Assembly: GCA_017615435.1 (NCBI GenBank)
Contig: JAGAAF010000022.1
Span: 1 to 7,558, forward strand
Length of the DNA stretch: 7,558 bases
From: Bacteroidales bacterium
GTDB taxonomy: Bacteria; Bacteroidota; Bacteroidia; Bacteroidales; UBA932
Direction: 5' to 3'
In this document: piece by piece, positions 1-7,080 of the stretch
Layout of the letters: each line of letters starts with the position of its first letter
Position numbering within the stretch: the first letter of the stretch is position 1
Notes under the pieces: model-generated
Seen by the model: only the letters and a program-made list of their open reading frames with translations
What the model was told of the DNA's origin: nothing
Databases searched by the model: none
Position numbers and translations under genes: made by a program

Positions 1-2
1 GA

Positions 3-377
3 CTACTTCTTCGGCCTTTTGGCTCCGTAGAGCGAGCGGGACTGAGTCCTGCCTTCTACACCAGCCGTGTCCAAAGCGCCCCTAAGGATGTGGTAACGTA
101 CACCGGGAAGGTCCTTCACACGACCGCCGCGCACCAGCACGATGCTGTGCTCCTGGAGGTTGTGGCCTTCGCCCGGGATGTAGGCATTGACCTCTTTGGA
201 ATTCGTGAGACGAACACGTGCAACCTTACGCATTGCTGAGTTAGGTTTCTTAGGTGTGGTTGTGTACACACGCACGCAAACGCCACGCTTCTGAGGGCAA
301 GCATCCAACGCACGAGACTTCGATTTTACCTCGATGACCTCGCGTCCTTTGCGAACCAATTGTTGAATTGTTGGCAT
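3..377 (-). CDS. rpsL: 30S ribosomal protein S12
   Basis: Protein S12 of the small ribosomal subunit sits at the decoding centre and contributes to codon recognition accuracy. The 124-residue product has the usual family length and carries the signature segments [10 protein letters not shown] (residues 39-48), [10 protein letters not shown] (69-78) and [14 protein letters not shown] (83-96). Lys43 and Lys88, where substitutions classically give streptomycin resistance, and Pro91 are all wild type. Asp89, the residue methylthiolated in some bacteria, is present. The ATG at 375-377 gives the family-standard N-terminus [12 protein letters not shown]. There is no Shine-Dalgarno sequence; the leader is AT-rich, as is usual in Bacteroidota. 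The gene would normally be followed by rpsG and fusA, but the window ends at its stop codon. A hairpin and a promoter-like box lie directly upstream. Confidence 0.98.
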   Translation of the reverse strand: MPTIQQLVRKGREVIEVKSKSRALDACPQKRGVCVRVYTTTPKKPNSAMRKVARVRLTNSKEVNAYIPGEGHNLQEHSIVLVRGGRVKDLPGVRYHILRGALDTAGVEGRTQSRSLYGAKRPKK

Positions 378-399
378 ATTAAAATGTTAATAAAATTAA

Positions 400-420
400 A
401 GCCCCAAAATTTTTGGGGCT
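400..420 (-). terminator. Hairpin with T-rich tail between the lipoprotein gene and rpsL
   Basis: AGCCCCAAAA (400-409) and TTTTGGGGCT (411-420) are perfect 10-base inverted repeats separated by one base. On the minus strand the hairpin is followed by a T-rich stretch (TTTAATTTTATTAAC), which fits an intrinsic terminator for the upstream lipoprotein gene. The plus-strand side has no T tract. The hairpin lies only about 22 bases before the rpsL start codon, so it may also fall within the rpsL leader. Confidence 0.7.
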
Positions 421-421
421 G

Positions 422-429
422 CAAATATA
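422..429 (-). promoter_or_regulatory. Putative rpsL promoter, -7 box TATATTTG
   Basis: Read on the minus strand, these bases are TATATTTG followed by C, a perfect match to the Bacteroidota primary-sigma -7 consensus TAnnTTTG. No clear -33 TTTG box is visible at the expected distance, which would fall in the end of the lipoprotein gene. Transcription would start around 414-418, inside or at the edge of the hairpin at 400-420. Confidence 0.5.
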
Positions 430-447
430 GTAAAAATTCGGAAAAAA

Positions 448-2082
448 CTAGCGGAAATCTGCGAACTCCGCGTCTTTTGCTGCTTTTTCTGCGTAGAAGG
501 GGTCTTCCGCGGCTTTCGCGAGGTGCTCTTTCACGCCGGCGGCGTCGCCGAGGCGGGCGGCTGCGACGGCAGCGATGTAGCTGTCGCGAGCGGTCTCATC
601 GCTCGCTGCAGCAGCCGCCTTTTCGGCCTGGCCGGCGAGGATGAGCGAGAGAACCTCGTTCCTGCTGCCGGTGCCGGCGAGGGCTTCGGCCGCCGCCGCG
701 TAGTCGCCGAGCGCAATCTTGGCGGAACCGGCATTCTTCTTCGCATCGTCGGTGCCGGAGAGCTCGAAATACTTCAGGGCTTCTTCGTAGCGGCCGCGGC
801 GCATTTCAACTACTCCGAGGAGGTTGAGCACGTCAGGGTCGGTTTCGTCGGTGTGAGTAAGGTATGCCAGGGCGACTTCGAGTTTGTTCTCGTCGAGGCC
901 GAGGGCCGCGAGGTCGTAGAATCCGGCGTTGGAGCCCCAGCGCTCGGTCGTGACCCTGTAGTAATATTTCTTGTTCTCGCGGTCTTCGGAGATGCTGGCG
1001 AGGTGCAGGATCTCAGGCTCGGAGAGAAGGATGAGCTGCTGCTCGGCCATCTCCTTAAGCTCTTCGTCGGAATAACCTGTGTGCTCGGCGCTCACCACGA
1101 ACGATGCGCGGCGCAGTCCGGGGAACACGTCCTTCTTTATATCTTCATATATGAATGACAGGTTCTTGATTTCAGCCTCGCGGACCTCTGGATCCGAGTA
1201 CATTGAGAGAACCCTCAGGATGAGGTCCTTGTCCTCGATATCGGAGTTGGCCATAGCCTCTTTGAAGCCTTCCCAGTCCTGGCCCACGCTGCTGACTTTG
1301 ATGGAGTCGGAAAGTCCGGACGACATCTTTGTCCAGGTCTTCTCCGCCGCCTTGGCCCTGTCTTCCGAGAGTTTGTCGTTGAGATCCACTCCGCCTTCGG
1401 GCGATGCGTAGGCCACGATCTCGGCACCGGTCACATTGTAGCGGGGATCGCTCTCGAGCTCGCGAAGATATGACTTGTAGACCTCGAGCGCACTCTTGTT
1501 CTGCGAGTTGTTCTTCACGTCGGAGGAGTTCACGTCGAAGAGTATGCTGGTCTCGGTGGTGTAGTTGGAAATGCGCTCGAAGCCGTCCGGTTTCGGGGCG
1601 TATTCGCCGCTGAGGTCGGCCAGTTTGTAGGTCGCGATGCAGCCGTCGGCCACCTTGATTGGCGCCATATTGACGTCTCTGCCGCCGATCACGAGCTTGC
1701 ACTGCAGTTCGAGCACGCACTGCTCCATTCCGTCGGTGAAGTCGAACGAAACGTTCTGGGTATGTTTGCCTCCGGTGAGGGGAATTACTCTATAGTTGGC
1801 CTTGATCTGTTCTCCCTGATAAATGTAAGCGGAGCCGGTGCGTTTGCCTTCCGCATAGACTATCACGGGGGTCGTGACCATCATTGCGTTGGTTTTCAGG
1901 TAGCCGGCGGGGAAGTTGAGGGTGATGGCCGCGTCCACCTTGCCGCCCACGACTTCGAGGATGTGGGGTTCGCAGGTCACGCTGAACTCGCTTCCGTCTT
2001 TGCTGACGGGTTTCTGGGATGAGCACGCAACGGCTGCCAGGGTGATCGCCGTTGCAAAGAGTATCTTGATAGCTTTCATCAT
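448..2082 (-). CDS. Outer-membrane lipoprotein with OmpA-like and TPR regions
   Basis: This 544-residue protein resembles a Bacteroidales family usually annotated as hypothetical, OmpA-family or TPR protein; its exact function is not known to me. Residues 1-19 form a lipoprotein signal peptide ending in a slightly degenerate lipobox, AVAC, with the acylated Cys at 20. Residues about 30-160 look like a beta-rich N-terminal region. Residues about 178-335 resemble an OmpA-like fold: an ILFDVNSSDV strand, then AYASPEG at 225-231 and an NDKLSEDRAKA helix. Family-typical DKDLILRVLSMYSDPEVRE lies at 285-302. Residues about 400-530 are alanine-rich helices with TPR character (LLGVVEMRRGRYEEALKYFE, 421-440). 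The OmpA-like part suggests peptidoglycan contact, but this is inference. The start is ATG ATG; the second Met is also possible. It has its own -7 box just upstream and is divergent from the sigma-54 activator. Confidence 0.85.
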   Translation of the reverse strand: MMKAIKILFATAITLAAVACSSQKPVSKDGSEFSVTCEPHILEVVGGKVDAAITLNFPAGYLKTNAMMVTTPVIVYAEGKRTGSAYIYQGEQIKANYRVIPLTGGKHTQNVSFDFTDGMEQCVLELQCKLVIGGRDVNMAPIKVADGCIATYKLADLSGEYAPKPDGFERISNYTTETSILFDVNSSDVKNNSQNKSALEVYKSYLRELESDPRYNVTGAEIVAYASPEGGVDLNDKLSEDRAKAAEKTWTKMSSGLSDSIKVSSVGQDWEGFKEAMANSDIEDKDLILRVLSMYSDPEVREAEIKNLSFIYEDIKKDVFPGLRRASFVVSAEHTGYSDEELKEMAEQQLILLSEPEILHLASISEDRENKKYYYRVTTERWGSNAGFYDLAALGLDENKLEVALAYLTHTDETDPDVLNLLGVVEMRRGRYEEALKYFELSGTDDAKKNAGSAKIALGDYAAAAEALAGTGSRNEVLSLILAGQAEKAAAAASDETARDSYIAAVAAARLGDAAGVKEHLAKAAEDPFYAEKAAKDAEFADFR

Positions 2083-2099
2083 ATATATTTATTGTGCGA

Positions 2100-2107
2100 C
2101 AAAGATA
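2100..2107 (-). promoter_or_regulatory. Promoter -7 box of the lipoprotein gene, TATCTTTG
   Basis: Minus-strand TATCTTTG matches the Bacteroidota -7 consensus TAnnTTTG exactly. Transcription starting about 4-6 bases downstream would give a short AT-rich leader of roughly 12-14 bases before the ATG at 2082. A -33 element is not obvious. Confidence 0.6.
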
Positions 2108-2119
2108 AATATTTTTAAG

Positions 2120-2127
2120 TAACTTTG
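2120..2127 (+). promoter_or_regulatory. Promoter -7 box of the bEBP-lptE-secG operon, TAACTTTG
   Basis: TAACTTTG is a perfect TAnnTTTG box, followed by C. A TTG at 2092-2094 is the best -33 candidate, but the 25-base spacing is longer than usual. The predicted start near 2131-2133 would leave a leader of only about 9-11 bases before the ATG at 2142. This promoter is back to back with the -7 box of the lipoprotein gene, 12 bases away. Confidence 0.6.
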
Positions 2128-2141
2128 CGGACTACGACCAA

Positions 2142-3329
2142 ATGGATACCCAGGAATTACAAAGAATAAAGAACAGGTACGACATCATAGGTAACGATGC
2201 CGCCCTGAACCTTGCGATCGAAATGGCGAGCGTGGTCGCCCCGAGCGACCTCGCGGTGCTGATTACGGGCGAGAACGGTTCAGGTAAGGATGTCATCCCC
2301 CGTATCATCCACGACGGAAGCCGCCGCCGGACCGCCCCGTTCCTGGCGGTCAACTGCGGCGCTATCCCCGTGGGTACCATCAACGCCGAGCTTTTCGGCC
2401 ACGAAAAGGGTTCCTTCACGGGCGCAGTCGCCACCCGCAAGGGCTATTTCGAAGAGGCTGACGGCGGAACGCTTTTCCTCGACGAAATAGGCGAGCTGCC
2501 GCGCGAGACCCAGGCTATGCTCCTTCGCGTGCTTCAGGACGGAGAGTACTTGAAGGTGGGTTCCAGCAAGGTGGAGAAGGCCAATGTGAGAATAATCGCG
2601 GCGACCAACATCAACCTGCTGCACGCAGTGGAGACGGGCAAGTTCCGCGAGGATCTCTACTACCGCCTGAACGCCTTCCAAATCAATATGCCGTCGCTCC
2701 GCGACCGTAAGGACGACATCTATCTTCTGTTCCGCAAGTTCACTTTGGACTTCTCCGAGCGTTCGCGCCTCTGCAAGATTTCCCTTACGCACGATGCTAT
2801 TTCGGTGCTGAAGAACTACCGTTGGCCGGGCAATGTCCGTCAGCTTAAGAACTTCACCGAAGCGTTGACGGTAATGGAGTCGAAGCCCATTACCCCCGGC
2901 GCAGACCGCGTGGAGCTGGATGCTCCGGTGCTGCTCGCGCATATGCCGCGCGAGGCGGAGCAGGTTCTTCCTGCCGTGGCCGCGGAAGCGCCCGGTGGAA
3001 GCCGGATGAGCGATGACGATATGCGCGCGATCGTGAAGGCGATCCTGGACCTGAAGCAGGAGGTGGACCGCCTGAAGAAGATAGTGGAGACGCAGCCGGC
3101 AGTGGCAGCCCCCGCCGTGGCCGCGTCAGCGGAAGATGAGGCCGAATGGCAGGAGAGTCAGCCGGACGAACCGGCAGGCCCCGCCGTGAAGTCGATCAGG
3201 CAGAGCAACGACGAACTCTATGCTGCCACCCTCGCGAAATACGACGGAAAAGTGAAACTCGCAGCCGCGGAGCTGGGTGTGTCCGAGAGGACCATCTACC
3301 GCTGGCTGGCCCAGCAGAAAAAGAAATGA
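2142..3329 (+). CDS. Sigma-54-dependent transcriptional activator (AAA+ and Fis-type HTH, no receiver domain)
   Basis: This 395-residue bacterial enhancer-binding protein would use ATP hydrolysis to open promoters held by sigma-54 RNA polymerase. The AAA+ domain spans about 15-245: Walker A GENGSGKD (43-50), the sigma-54 contact loop as GSFTGA (90-95, Ser for the usual Ala), Walker B LFLDEIGELP (111-120), sensor I AATN (153-156), arginine-finger region FREDLYYRL (168-176) and sensor II WPGNVRQLKN (228-237). Residues about 290-320 look like a short coiled coil, then a Pro/Ala-rich linker. A Fis-type helix-turn-helix lies at about 358-391 (AAAELGVSERTIYRWL). There is no N-terminal receiver, GAF or PAS domain; the AAA+ domain starts almost at Met1, so the activating signal is unknown. 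It is first in the operon and overlaps lptE by 4 bases. No -24/-12 sigma-54 promoter was recognised in the window, so its targets may lie elsewhere. Confidence 0.93.
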   Translation: MDTQELQRIKNRYDIIGNDAALNLAIEMASVVAPSDLAVLITGENGSGKDVIPRIIHDGSRRRTAPFLAVNCGAIPVGTINAELFGHEKGSFTGAVATRKGYFEEADGGTLFLDEIGELPRETQAMLLRVLQDGEYLKVGSSKVEKANVRIIAATNINLLHAVETGKFREDLYYRLNAFQINMPSLRDRKDDIYLLFRKFTLDFSERSRLCKISLTHDAISVLKNYRWPGNVRQLKNFTEALTVMESKPITPGADRVELDAPVLLAHMPREAEQVLPAVAAEAPGGSRMSDDDMRAIVKAILDLKQEVDRLKKIVETQPAVAAPAVAASAEDEAEWQESQPDEPAGPAVKSIRQSNDELYAATLAKYDGKVKLAAAELGVSERTIYRWLAQQKKK

Positions 3330-3835
3330 TGAAGGTCGTCCGCATACTCGCCCTCAGCCTCGCCGTGCTTGCGGTGAGCGCGTGCGGCATATATTCATTC
3401 TCCGGCACCAGCATCAAGCCTGACGTGAAGACGATCACCATCAACTACGTCGAGTACAAGGCTATGAAGGTGAATCCTTCGCTGAGCAACGACCTCACCG
3501 AGGCTCTGCGCAATCAGTTCCGCCGTATGACGAACCTCGAGCAGGTGGAGCTGGACGGCGACCTTGAGATCACCGGTCAGGTGACCGGCTACGACGTCCG
3601 CGCTTCTTCGGTTACGGCCGGCGATGTGGCGGCGATGAACCGTCTGACCGTCACCGTGAAGGTGGATTTCACGAATAGAAAGTATCCTGAGGAGGATTTC
3701 ACCGGAAAGAGCTTCTCGGCGTATGGCGATTATGAATCGACGACATCCCTGGATGCGGTTGAGTCGACCCTTTGCGCCGAAATTATCGATAAGATAGTCG
3801 AAGATATCTTCAACGCGACAGTGGCGCAATGGTAA
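3326..3835 (+). CDS. lptE: LPS-assembly lipoprotein LptE
   Basis: LptE is the outer-membrane lipoprotein that plugs LptD and helps place lipopolysaccharide in the outer leaflet. The 169-residue product starts with a lipoprotein signal peptide (MMKVVRILALSLAVLAVSAC) with the lipobox Cys at residue 20, followed by CGIYSFSGTSI, which is typical of Bacteroidota LptE. Also family-typical are VNPSLSNDLTEALRNQFRR, the LEITGQVTGYDV strand and the C-terminal VEDIFNATVAQW. I chose the ATG at 3326 rather than an upstream in-frame start inside the preceding gene, because it places the signal peptide at the N-terminus and makes an ATGA overlap with the activator stop codon, suggesting translational coupling. 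It overlaps the next gene by 7 bases. Sequence similarity to E. coli LptE is expected to be low. Confidence 0.93.
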   Translation: MMKVVRILALSLAVLAVSACGIYSFSGTSIKPDVKTITINYVEYKAMKVNPSLSNDLTEALRNQFRRMTNLEQVELDGDLEITGQVTGYDVRASSVTAGDVAAMNRLTVTVKVDFTNRKYPEEDFTGKSFSAYGDYESTTSLDAVESTLCAEIIDKIVEDIFNATVAQW

Positions 3836-4407
3836 AGAAGAACCTCATAGACCTTAAGACCCTGAATCTCGAGGAGCTGAACGGCGTGGTGAGCCTTTAC
3901 CCGTGGTTCGCGCTCGCGAGGGCCGAGCTGTGCCGCCGTATGGCAGCGCTCGGCGAGGGCGCCTGGTCGGACGAAAAATTCGCCGAGCAGGCCCTCTATA
4001 TGGGCTCGCGCCGCCTGATCTTCAACCTTGTGGAGCAGGCAAAGGCGAAGGGTAAGGAGGCTCCGGTGGGCGAACTGATAGAGGGTTACTTCGCTCCGGG
4101 TTCGAAGCGTCGCGAAGGCCGTCAGGTTTTCGTGGTCGGTGGAGATTACTTCTCCGCGGAGCAGTACGAAGGCGTGCGCCTCGAGCAGGACAATATTTTC
4201 TCGTCGTTCGCCGGACAGGAAGCGGGGGAGACCAGCGCCGAGGCGGTTGAGGAATTCACCGATTTCTGCACGGAGTCTCTCGCGAAGGTTTATCTGGATC
4301 AAGGCTACAAAGACAAAGCGAAGGAGATATATTCGAAACTAAGTTTGCGATATCCGGAAAAAAGTGTTTACTTTGCAGCCCTTATTGAAAAAATAGATCA
4401 AAATTAA
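3829..4407 (+). CDS. Conserved TPR-like protein of the lptE-secG operon
   Basis: This 192-residue protein resembles a small Bacteroidota family found between lptE and secG; its function is unknown to me. It has no signal peptide or membrane segment, so it is probably cytoplasmic. The N-terminal helix pair contains LYPWFALARAELCRR (23-37), similar in style to the YPYFQTAR-type motif seen in relatives, then ALYMGSRRLIFNLVE (55-69). Residues about 90-145 are acidic and probably flexible. The C-terminus, residues 146-187, is TPR-like: FCTESLAKVYLDQGYKDKA followed by a second helix with LSLRYPEKSVYFA. It overlaps lptE by 7 bases and ends 1 base before secG, so the genes are very likely co-translated. 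A scaffold or assembly role is only a guess from the TPR-like end. Confidence 0.85.
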   Translation: MVKKNLIDLKTLNLEELNGVVSLYPWFALARAELCRRMAALGEGAWSDEKFAEQALYMGSRRLIFNLVEQAKAKGKEAPVGELIEGYFAPGSKRREGRQVFVVGGDYFSAEQYEGVRLEQDNIFSSFAGQEAGETSAEAVEEFTDFCTESLAKVYLDQGYKDKAKEIYSKLSLRYPEKSVYFAALIEKIDQN

Positions 4408-4408
4408 T

Positions 4409-4738
4409 ATGAACGCATTATTCACAACATTGGTGGTGCTCATCGTTATCGCAGCTATCCTTCTGGTGCTCGTTGTTCTGCTCCAGAACGGTAAGGGCGA
4501 GGGCCTCGCCAGCAACTTCACCGCCGGAAACCAGACTTTCGGTGTGCGCCAGACAGCAGACCTCCTCGAGAAGATCACCTGGGGTCTCGTAGCATTTATC
4601 GCAGTCGTCAGCATCGTGGCTTCGTTCGGAACCAAGTCCCAGAACACCGCCGTCGACATCACCGACCAGATCGAGAACGTGGCCGAAGAGCCCGCTTTCC
4701 CCGCTACCCCCATCCAGGCCGCCCCGGACGAGGAGTAA
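4409..4738 (+). CDS. secG: Protein translocase subunit SecG
   Basis: SecG is the small accessory subunit of the SecYEG channel in the inner membrane and assists SecA-driven protein export. The 109-residue product has two hydrophobic segments, about residues 3-25 and 56-73, joined by a loop containing the family signature LLQNGKGEGLAS (24-35). An acidic, proline-containing C-terminal tail of about 35 residues follows, a common extension in Bacteroidota SecG. It is the last gene of the operon, 1 base after its neighbour. The 3' region carries a small hairpin (GTGGGGA 4766-4772 with TCCTCAC 4779-4785) and then a stronger terminator hairpin. Confidence 0.95.
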   Translation: MNALFTTLVVLIVIAAILLVLVVLLQNGKGEGLASNFTAGNQTFGVRQTADLLEKITWGLVAFIAVVSIVASFGTKSQNTAVDITDQIENVAEEPAFPATPIQAAPDEE

Positions 4739-4802
4739 TTCCCGACACGTTGGTTTCTGTGGCGCGTGGGGACTAAGTTCCTCACACTCAGTAGATTAAT
4801 AA

Positions 4803-4834
4803 AATTAGGTCTCCCGTTTTCGGGGGACCTAATT
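4803..4834 (+). terminator. Terminator hairpin after secG, probably bidirectional
   Basis: AATTAGGTCTCCCG (4803-4816) and CGGGGGACCTAATT (4821-4834) form a 14-pair stem around a TTTT loop. The single non-Watson-Crick pair is a U-G wobble in the plus-strand RNA but an A-C mismatch in the minus-strand RNA, so the plus orientation is slightly favoured. The tail is moderately T-rich on the plus strand (CTGTTATT) and clearly T-rich on the minus strand (TTTTATT). It stands between converging secG and clpB and could stop transcription from both. Confidence 0.8.
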
Positions 4835-4856
4835 CTGTTATTGCGCTGACTATCAA

Positions 4857-4918
4857 GGGCTTGGCCCCCACGCCGTGGGCCCCTGTCCGTGTCCTGGGGT
4901 GGACACGTCCGCCAGGGG
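4857..4918. repeat. GC-rich self-complementary intergenic block
   Basis: This block lies between the secG terminator and the clpB stop codon. CGTGTCC (4888-4894) and GGACACG (4901-4907) form a perfect 7-pair stem with a 6-base loop. CCCCTG (4880-4885) and CAGGGG (4913-4918) can extend it after an internal loop. To the left, CCCAC and GTGGG around GCC (4866-4878) form another small stem. It has no T tract, so it is not a standard terminator. It could be a REP-like dispersed element or part of the clpB 3' end. A block upstream of clpB shares part of its sequence. Confidence 0.4.
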
Positions 4919-4932
4919 CGACTGCCGCACCG

Positions 4933-6984
4933 CTATTTATTGCGGATTACGGTTTTTCCGTCGGCAAAGTCGACTTCGATGGCGGCGTCTTTGCGGATGC
5001 GGCCGTCGAGGATTTCCACGGCGAGCTGGTTGACGAGTTCACGCTGGATTAGACGCTTCACTGGACGGGCGCCGAAGTCTGGGTCGTAGCCGCTGCGGAC
5101 CATTTCGTCCTCGAAGGCTTTGGTGTAGGTCAGGGTGACGTTCTCCTCTTCAAGCTTCTTCTGGAGAATGCGCATCTGGATTCCGACTATCTCTCGGATG
5201 TTTTCCGGAGTCAGAGGCTGGAACACGATGGTTTCGTCGATACGGTTAAGGAACTCGGGCCGCATCCTCAGACGCAGTTCTTCGAGTTTCATATTGGAGG
5301 TCATAATGATTACCGTATTCTTGAAATCCACGGTGCGGCCCTTGTTGTCGGTCAGACGGCCGTCGTCCAGCACCTGCAGGAGGATGTTGAACACATCCGG
5401 ATGTGCCTTCTCGATCTCGTCGAGCAGCACGACCGAGTAGGGTTTACGCCGCACGGCTTCGGTCAGCTGACCGCCTTCATCGTAGCCCACATATCCCGGA
5501 GGCGCGCCGACCAGACGGCTGACCGTGTGCGACTCCTGATACTCGGACATATCGATACGCGTCATCATAGACTCGTCGTTGAAGAGGAATTCAGACAGCG
5601 CTTTCGCGAGCTCGGTCATGCCAACGCCGGTCGAGCCCTGGAAGAGGAACGATCCGAGAGGACGGTGCTCGTTGGAAAGGCCAGCCCTGCTACGGCGAAC
5701 TGCGTCGGACACTGCCTTGATGGCTTCGTCCTGCCCCACGACACGCGTGTGCAGCGCCGTTTCCATATTCAGCAGCTTCTCCTTCTCGCTCTGCAGCATA
5801 CGGCTGACGGGGATGCCGGTCCAGCGGGCCACGATCTCCGCGATGTCCTCGGGGGTGACGGCTTCCGTGATGATCGGGTCTTTGATCTCCGCCTGCTTTG
5901 CCAGCAGCGAGTCTATCTTCTTCTGCGCTTCCGCGATCTTGCCGTAGCGCAGTTCCGCGACCTTGCCATAGTTACCCTCGCGCTCGGCGACCTCGGCCTG
6001 ATGCTTATAGTCTTCGAGCTGCTGACGGGCTGTCTGGATATCGTTCAGGATGCCCTTCTCTTCATTCCAGCGCTTGCCCAGCTCGGCGCGCTTGGCCTGC
6101 TTCTCGGCAAGTTCGGTGTCGATCTTCTGGCTCTTAAGCGATGTGCCTTCACGCTTGACCGCTTCCTTCTCAATCTCCAGCTGGCGGATTGCACTGTCCA
6201 GTTCGGCGATAGGCTCCGGCACTGAATTCATCTCCAGACGGAGTTTTGCGGCGGCCTCGTCGATGAGGTCGATAGCCTTGTCCGGGAGGAAACGGGTGGT
6301 GATATACCTATGGCTGAGGTTGACAGCCGCGATGAGGGCGTCGTCCTCGATACGGACGTGGTGATGGTTCTCGTAGCGGTCCTTCAGGCCACGCATAATT
6401 GCGATGGACTCTGCAGGCGAGGGCTCGTCGATCATCACTTTCTGGAAACGGCGCTCGAGTGCCTTGTCCTGTTCGAAGTATTTCTGGTACTCGTCGAGGG
6501 TGGTCGAGCCTATAGTCCTGAGTTCGCCGCGGGCGAGGGCGGGCTTGAGGATGTTCGAAGCGTCCATCGCGCCCGTCGAGCGGCCCGCGCCGACCAGCGT
6601 GTGGATTTCATCGATGAAAAGTATCACCTTTCCCTCGCTGTCCACAACTTCCTTCACGACCCCCTTCAGACGTTCCTCGAATTCGCCCTGATACTTGGCG
6701 CCTGCAATGAGGGCGCCCATATCGAGGGCCCATATCTTCCTGTCTTTCAGGGTTTCCGGCACCTGGCCGTTGATTATCTTCTGGGCTATGCCCTCGGAAA
6801 TAGCAGTTTTACCCACGCCGGGTTCGCCGACGAGGATCGGGTTGTTCTTGGTCCTTCGCGACAGAATCTGGAGGACCCTACGTATTTCGTCATCGCGCCC
6901 GATCACAGGGTCGAGCTTACCCTGCGCGGCTCTTTCGCATAGGTCGATGGCGTATTTGCTCAGAAATTCATATTTGTTCTCCAT
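4933..6984 (-). CDS. clpB: ClpB-type disaggregase lacking the N-domain, with altered second ATPase module
   Basis: ClpB is a hexameric AAA+ chaperone that, with DnaK, pulls proteins out of aggregates. This product has 683 residues against roughly 860 for full-length ClpB. The N-terminal Clp_N domain of about 150 residues is absent: the start ([15 protein letters not shown]) runs directly into NBD1, and comF lies only 177 bases upstream. NBD1 appears intact: Walker A GEPGVGKT (53-60), pore loop AKYQG (96-100), Walker B ILFIDEIH (121-128) and ALERRF (175-180). The coiled-coil middle domain spans about 255-365, including [16 protein letters not shown] (334-349). In NBD2, Walker A reads GSTGVGMT (450-457), with Met456 replacing the catalytic Lys. 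Walker B LLDEIE (520-525), pore loop GYVG (497-500), MTSN (561-564), RPEFLNRID (575-583) and sensor II GAR (638-640) remain, but only 10 residues separate MTSN from RPEF, against about 30 in E. coli. The frame is clean, arguing against a decaying pseudogene. A second, full-length clpB may exist elsewhere. Confidence 0.9.
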   Translation of the reverse strand: MENKYEFLSKYAIDLCERAAQGKLDPVIGRDDEIRRVLQILSRRTKNNPILVGEPGVGKTAISEGIAQKIINGQVPETLKDRKIWALDMGALIAGAKYQGEFEERLKGVVKEVVDSEGKVILFIDEIHTLVGAGRSTGAMDASNILKPALARGELRTIGSTTLDEYQKYFEQDKALERRFQKVMIDEPSPAESIAIMRGLKDRYENHHHVRIEDDALIAAVNLSHRYITTRFLPDKAIDLIDEAAAKLRLEMNSVPEPIAELDSAIRQLEIEKEAVKREGTSLKSQKIDTELAEKQAKRAELGKRWNEEKGILNDIQTARQQLEDYKHQAEVAEREGNYGKVAELRYGKIAEAQKKIDSLLAKQAEIKDPIITEAVTPEDIAEIVARWTGIPVSRMLQSEKEKLLNMETALHTRVVGQDEAIKAVSDAVRRSRAGLSNEHRPLGSFLFQGSTGVGMTELAKALSEFLFNDESMMTRIDMSEYQESHTVSRLVGAPPGYVGYDEGGQLTEAVRRKPYSVVLLDEIEKAHPDVFNILLQVLDDGRLTDNKGRTVDFKNTVIIMTSNMKLEELRLRMRPEFLNRIDETIVFQPLTPENIREIVGIQMRILQKKLEEENVTLTYTKAFEDEMVRSGYDPDFGARPVKRLIQRELVNQLAVEILDGRIRKDAAIEVDFADGKTVIRNK

Positions 6985-7080
6985 AGCTATATATTTTTTT
7001 AAATGTTTCTGTTCCGTCCGTGGCTTTTTTCTTCCTTGAAAGTCCCGCGGACAATCGGTGAAAGGTCAAAATATGTTCCA

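Noticed and set aside
523..1158. Plus-strand open frame of 211 codons antisense to the lipoprotein gene
   Set aside because: It is the shadow of a conserved gene and has composition-driven alanine, glycine and valine content without domain features.
3146..3325. Longer N-terminus for LptE starting inside the activator gene
   Set aside because: It would place the signal peptide and lipobox about 60 residues into the protein; the added residues are an out-of-frame reading of the activator C-terminus.
4739..4800. Possible small RNA or tRNA-like fold after secG
   Set aside because: Only one weak 7-pair hairpin (4766-4785) is present, with no tRNA arms or promoter; it is most simply part of the secG 3' untranslated region.
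5401..6225. Long plus-strand open frame of 274 codons antisense to clpB
   Set aside because: It runs opposite to a clearly conserved clpB frame, its translation shows no recognisable domain, and long antisense frames are expected in GC-rich coding DNA.
7061..7075. AGGTCAAA-like sequence resembling half of a CtsR operator before clpB
   Set aside because: CtsR sites need two tandem heptamers and CtsR belongs to Firmicutes; only one half is present here.
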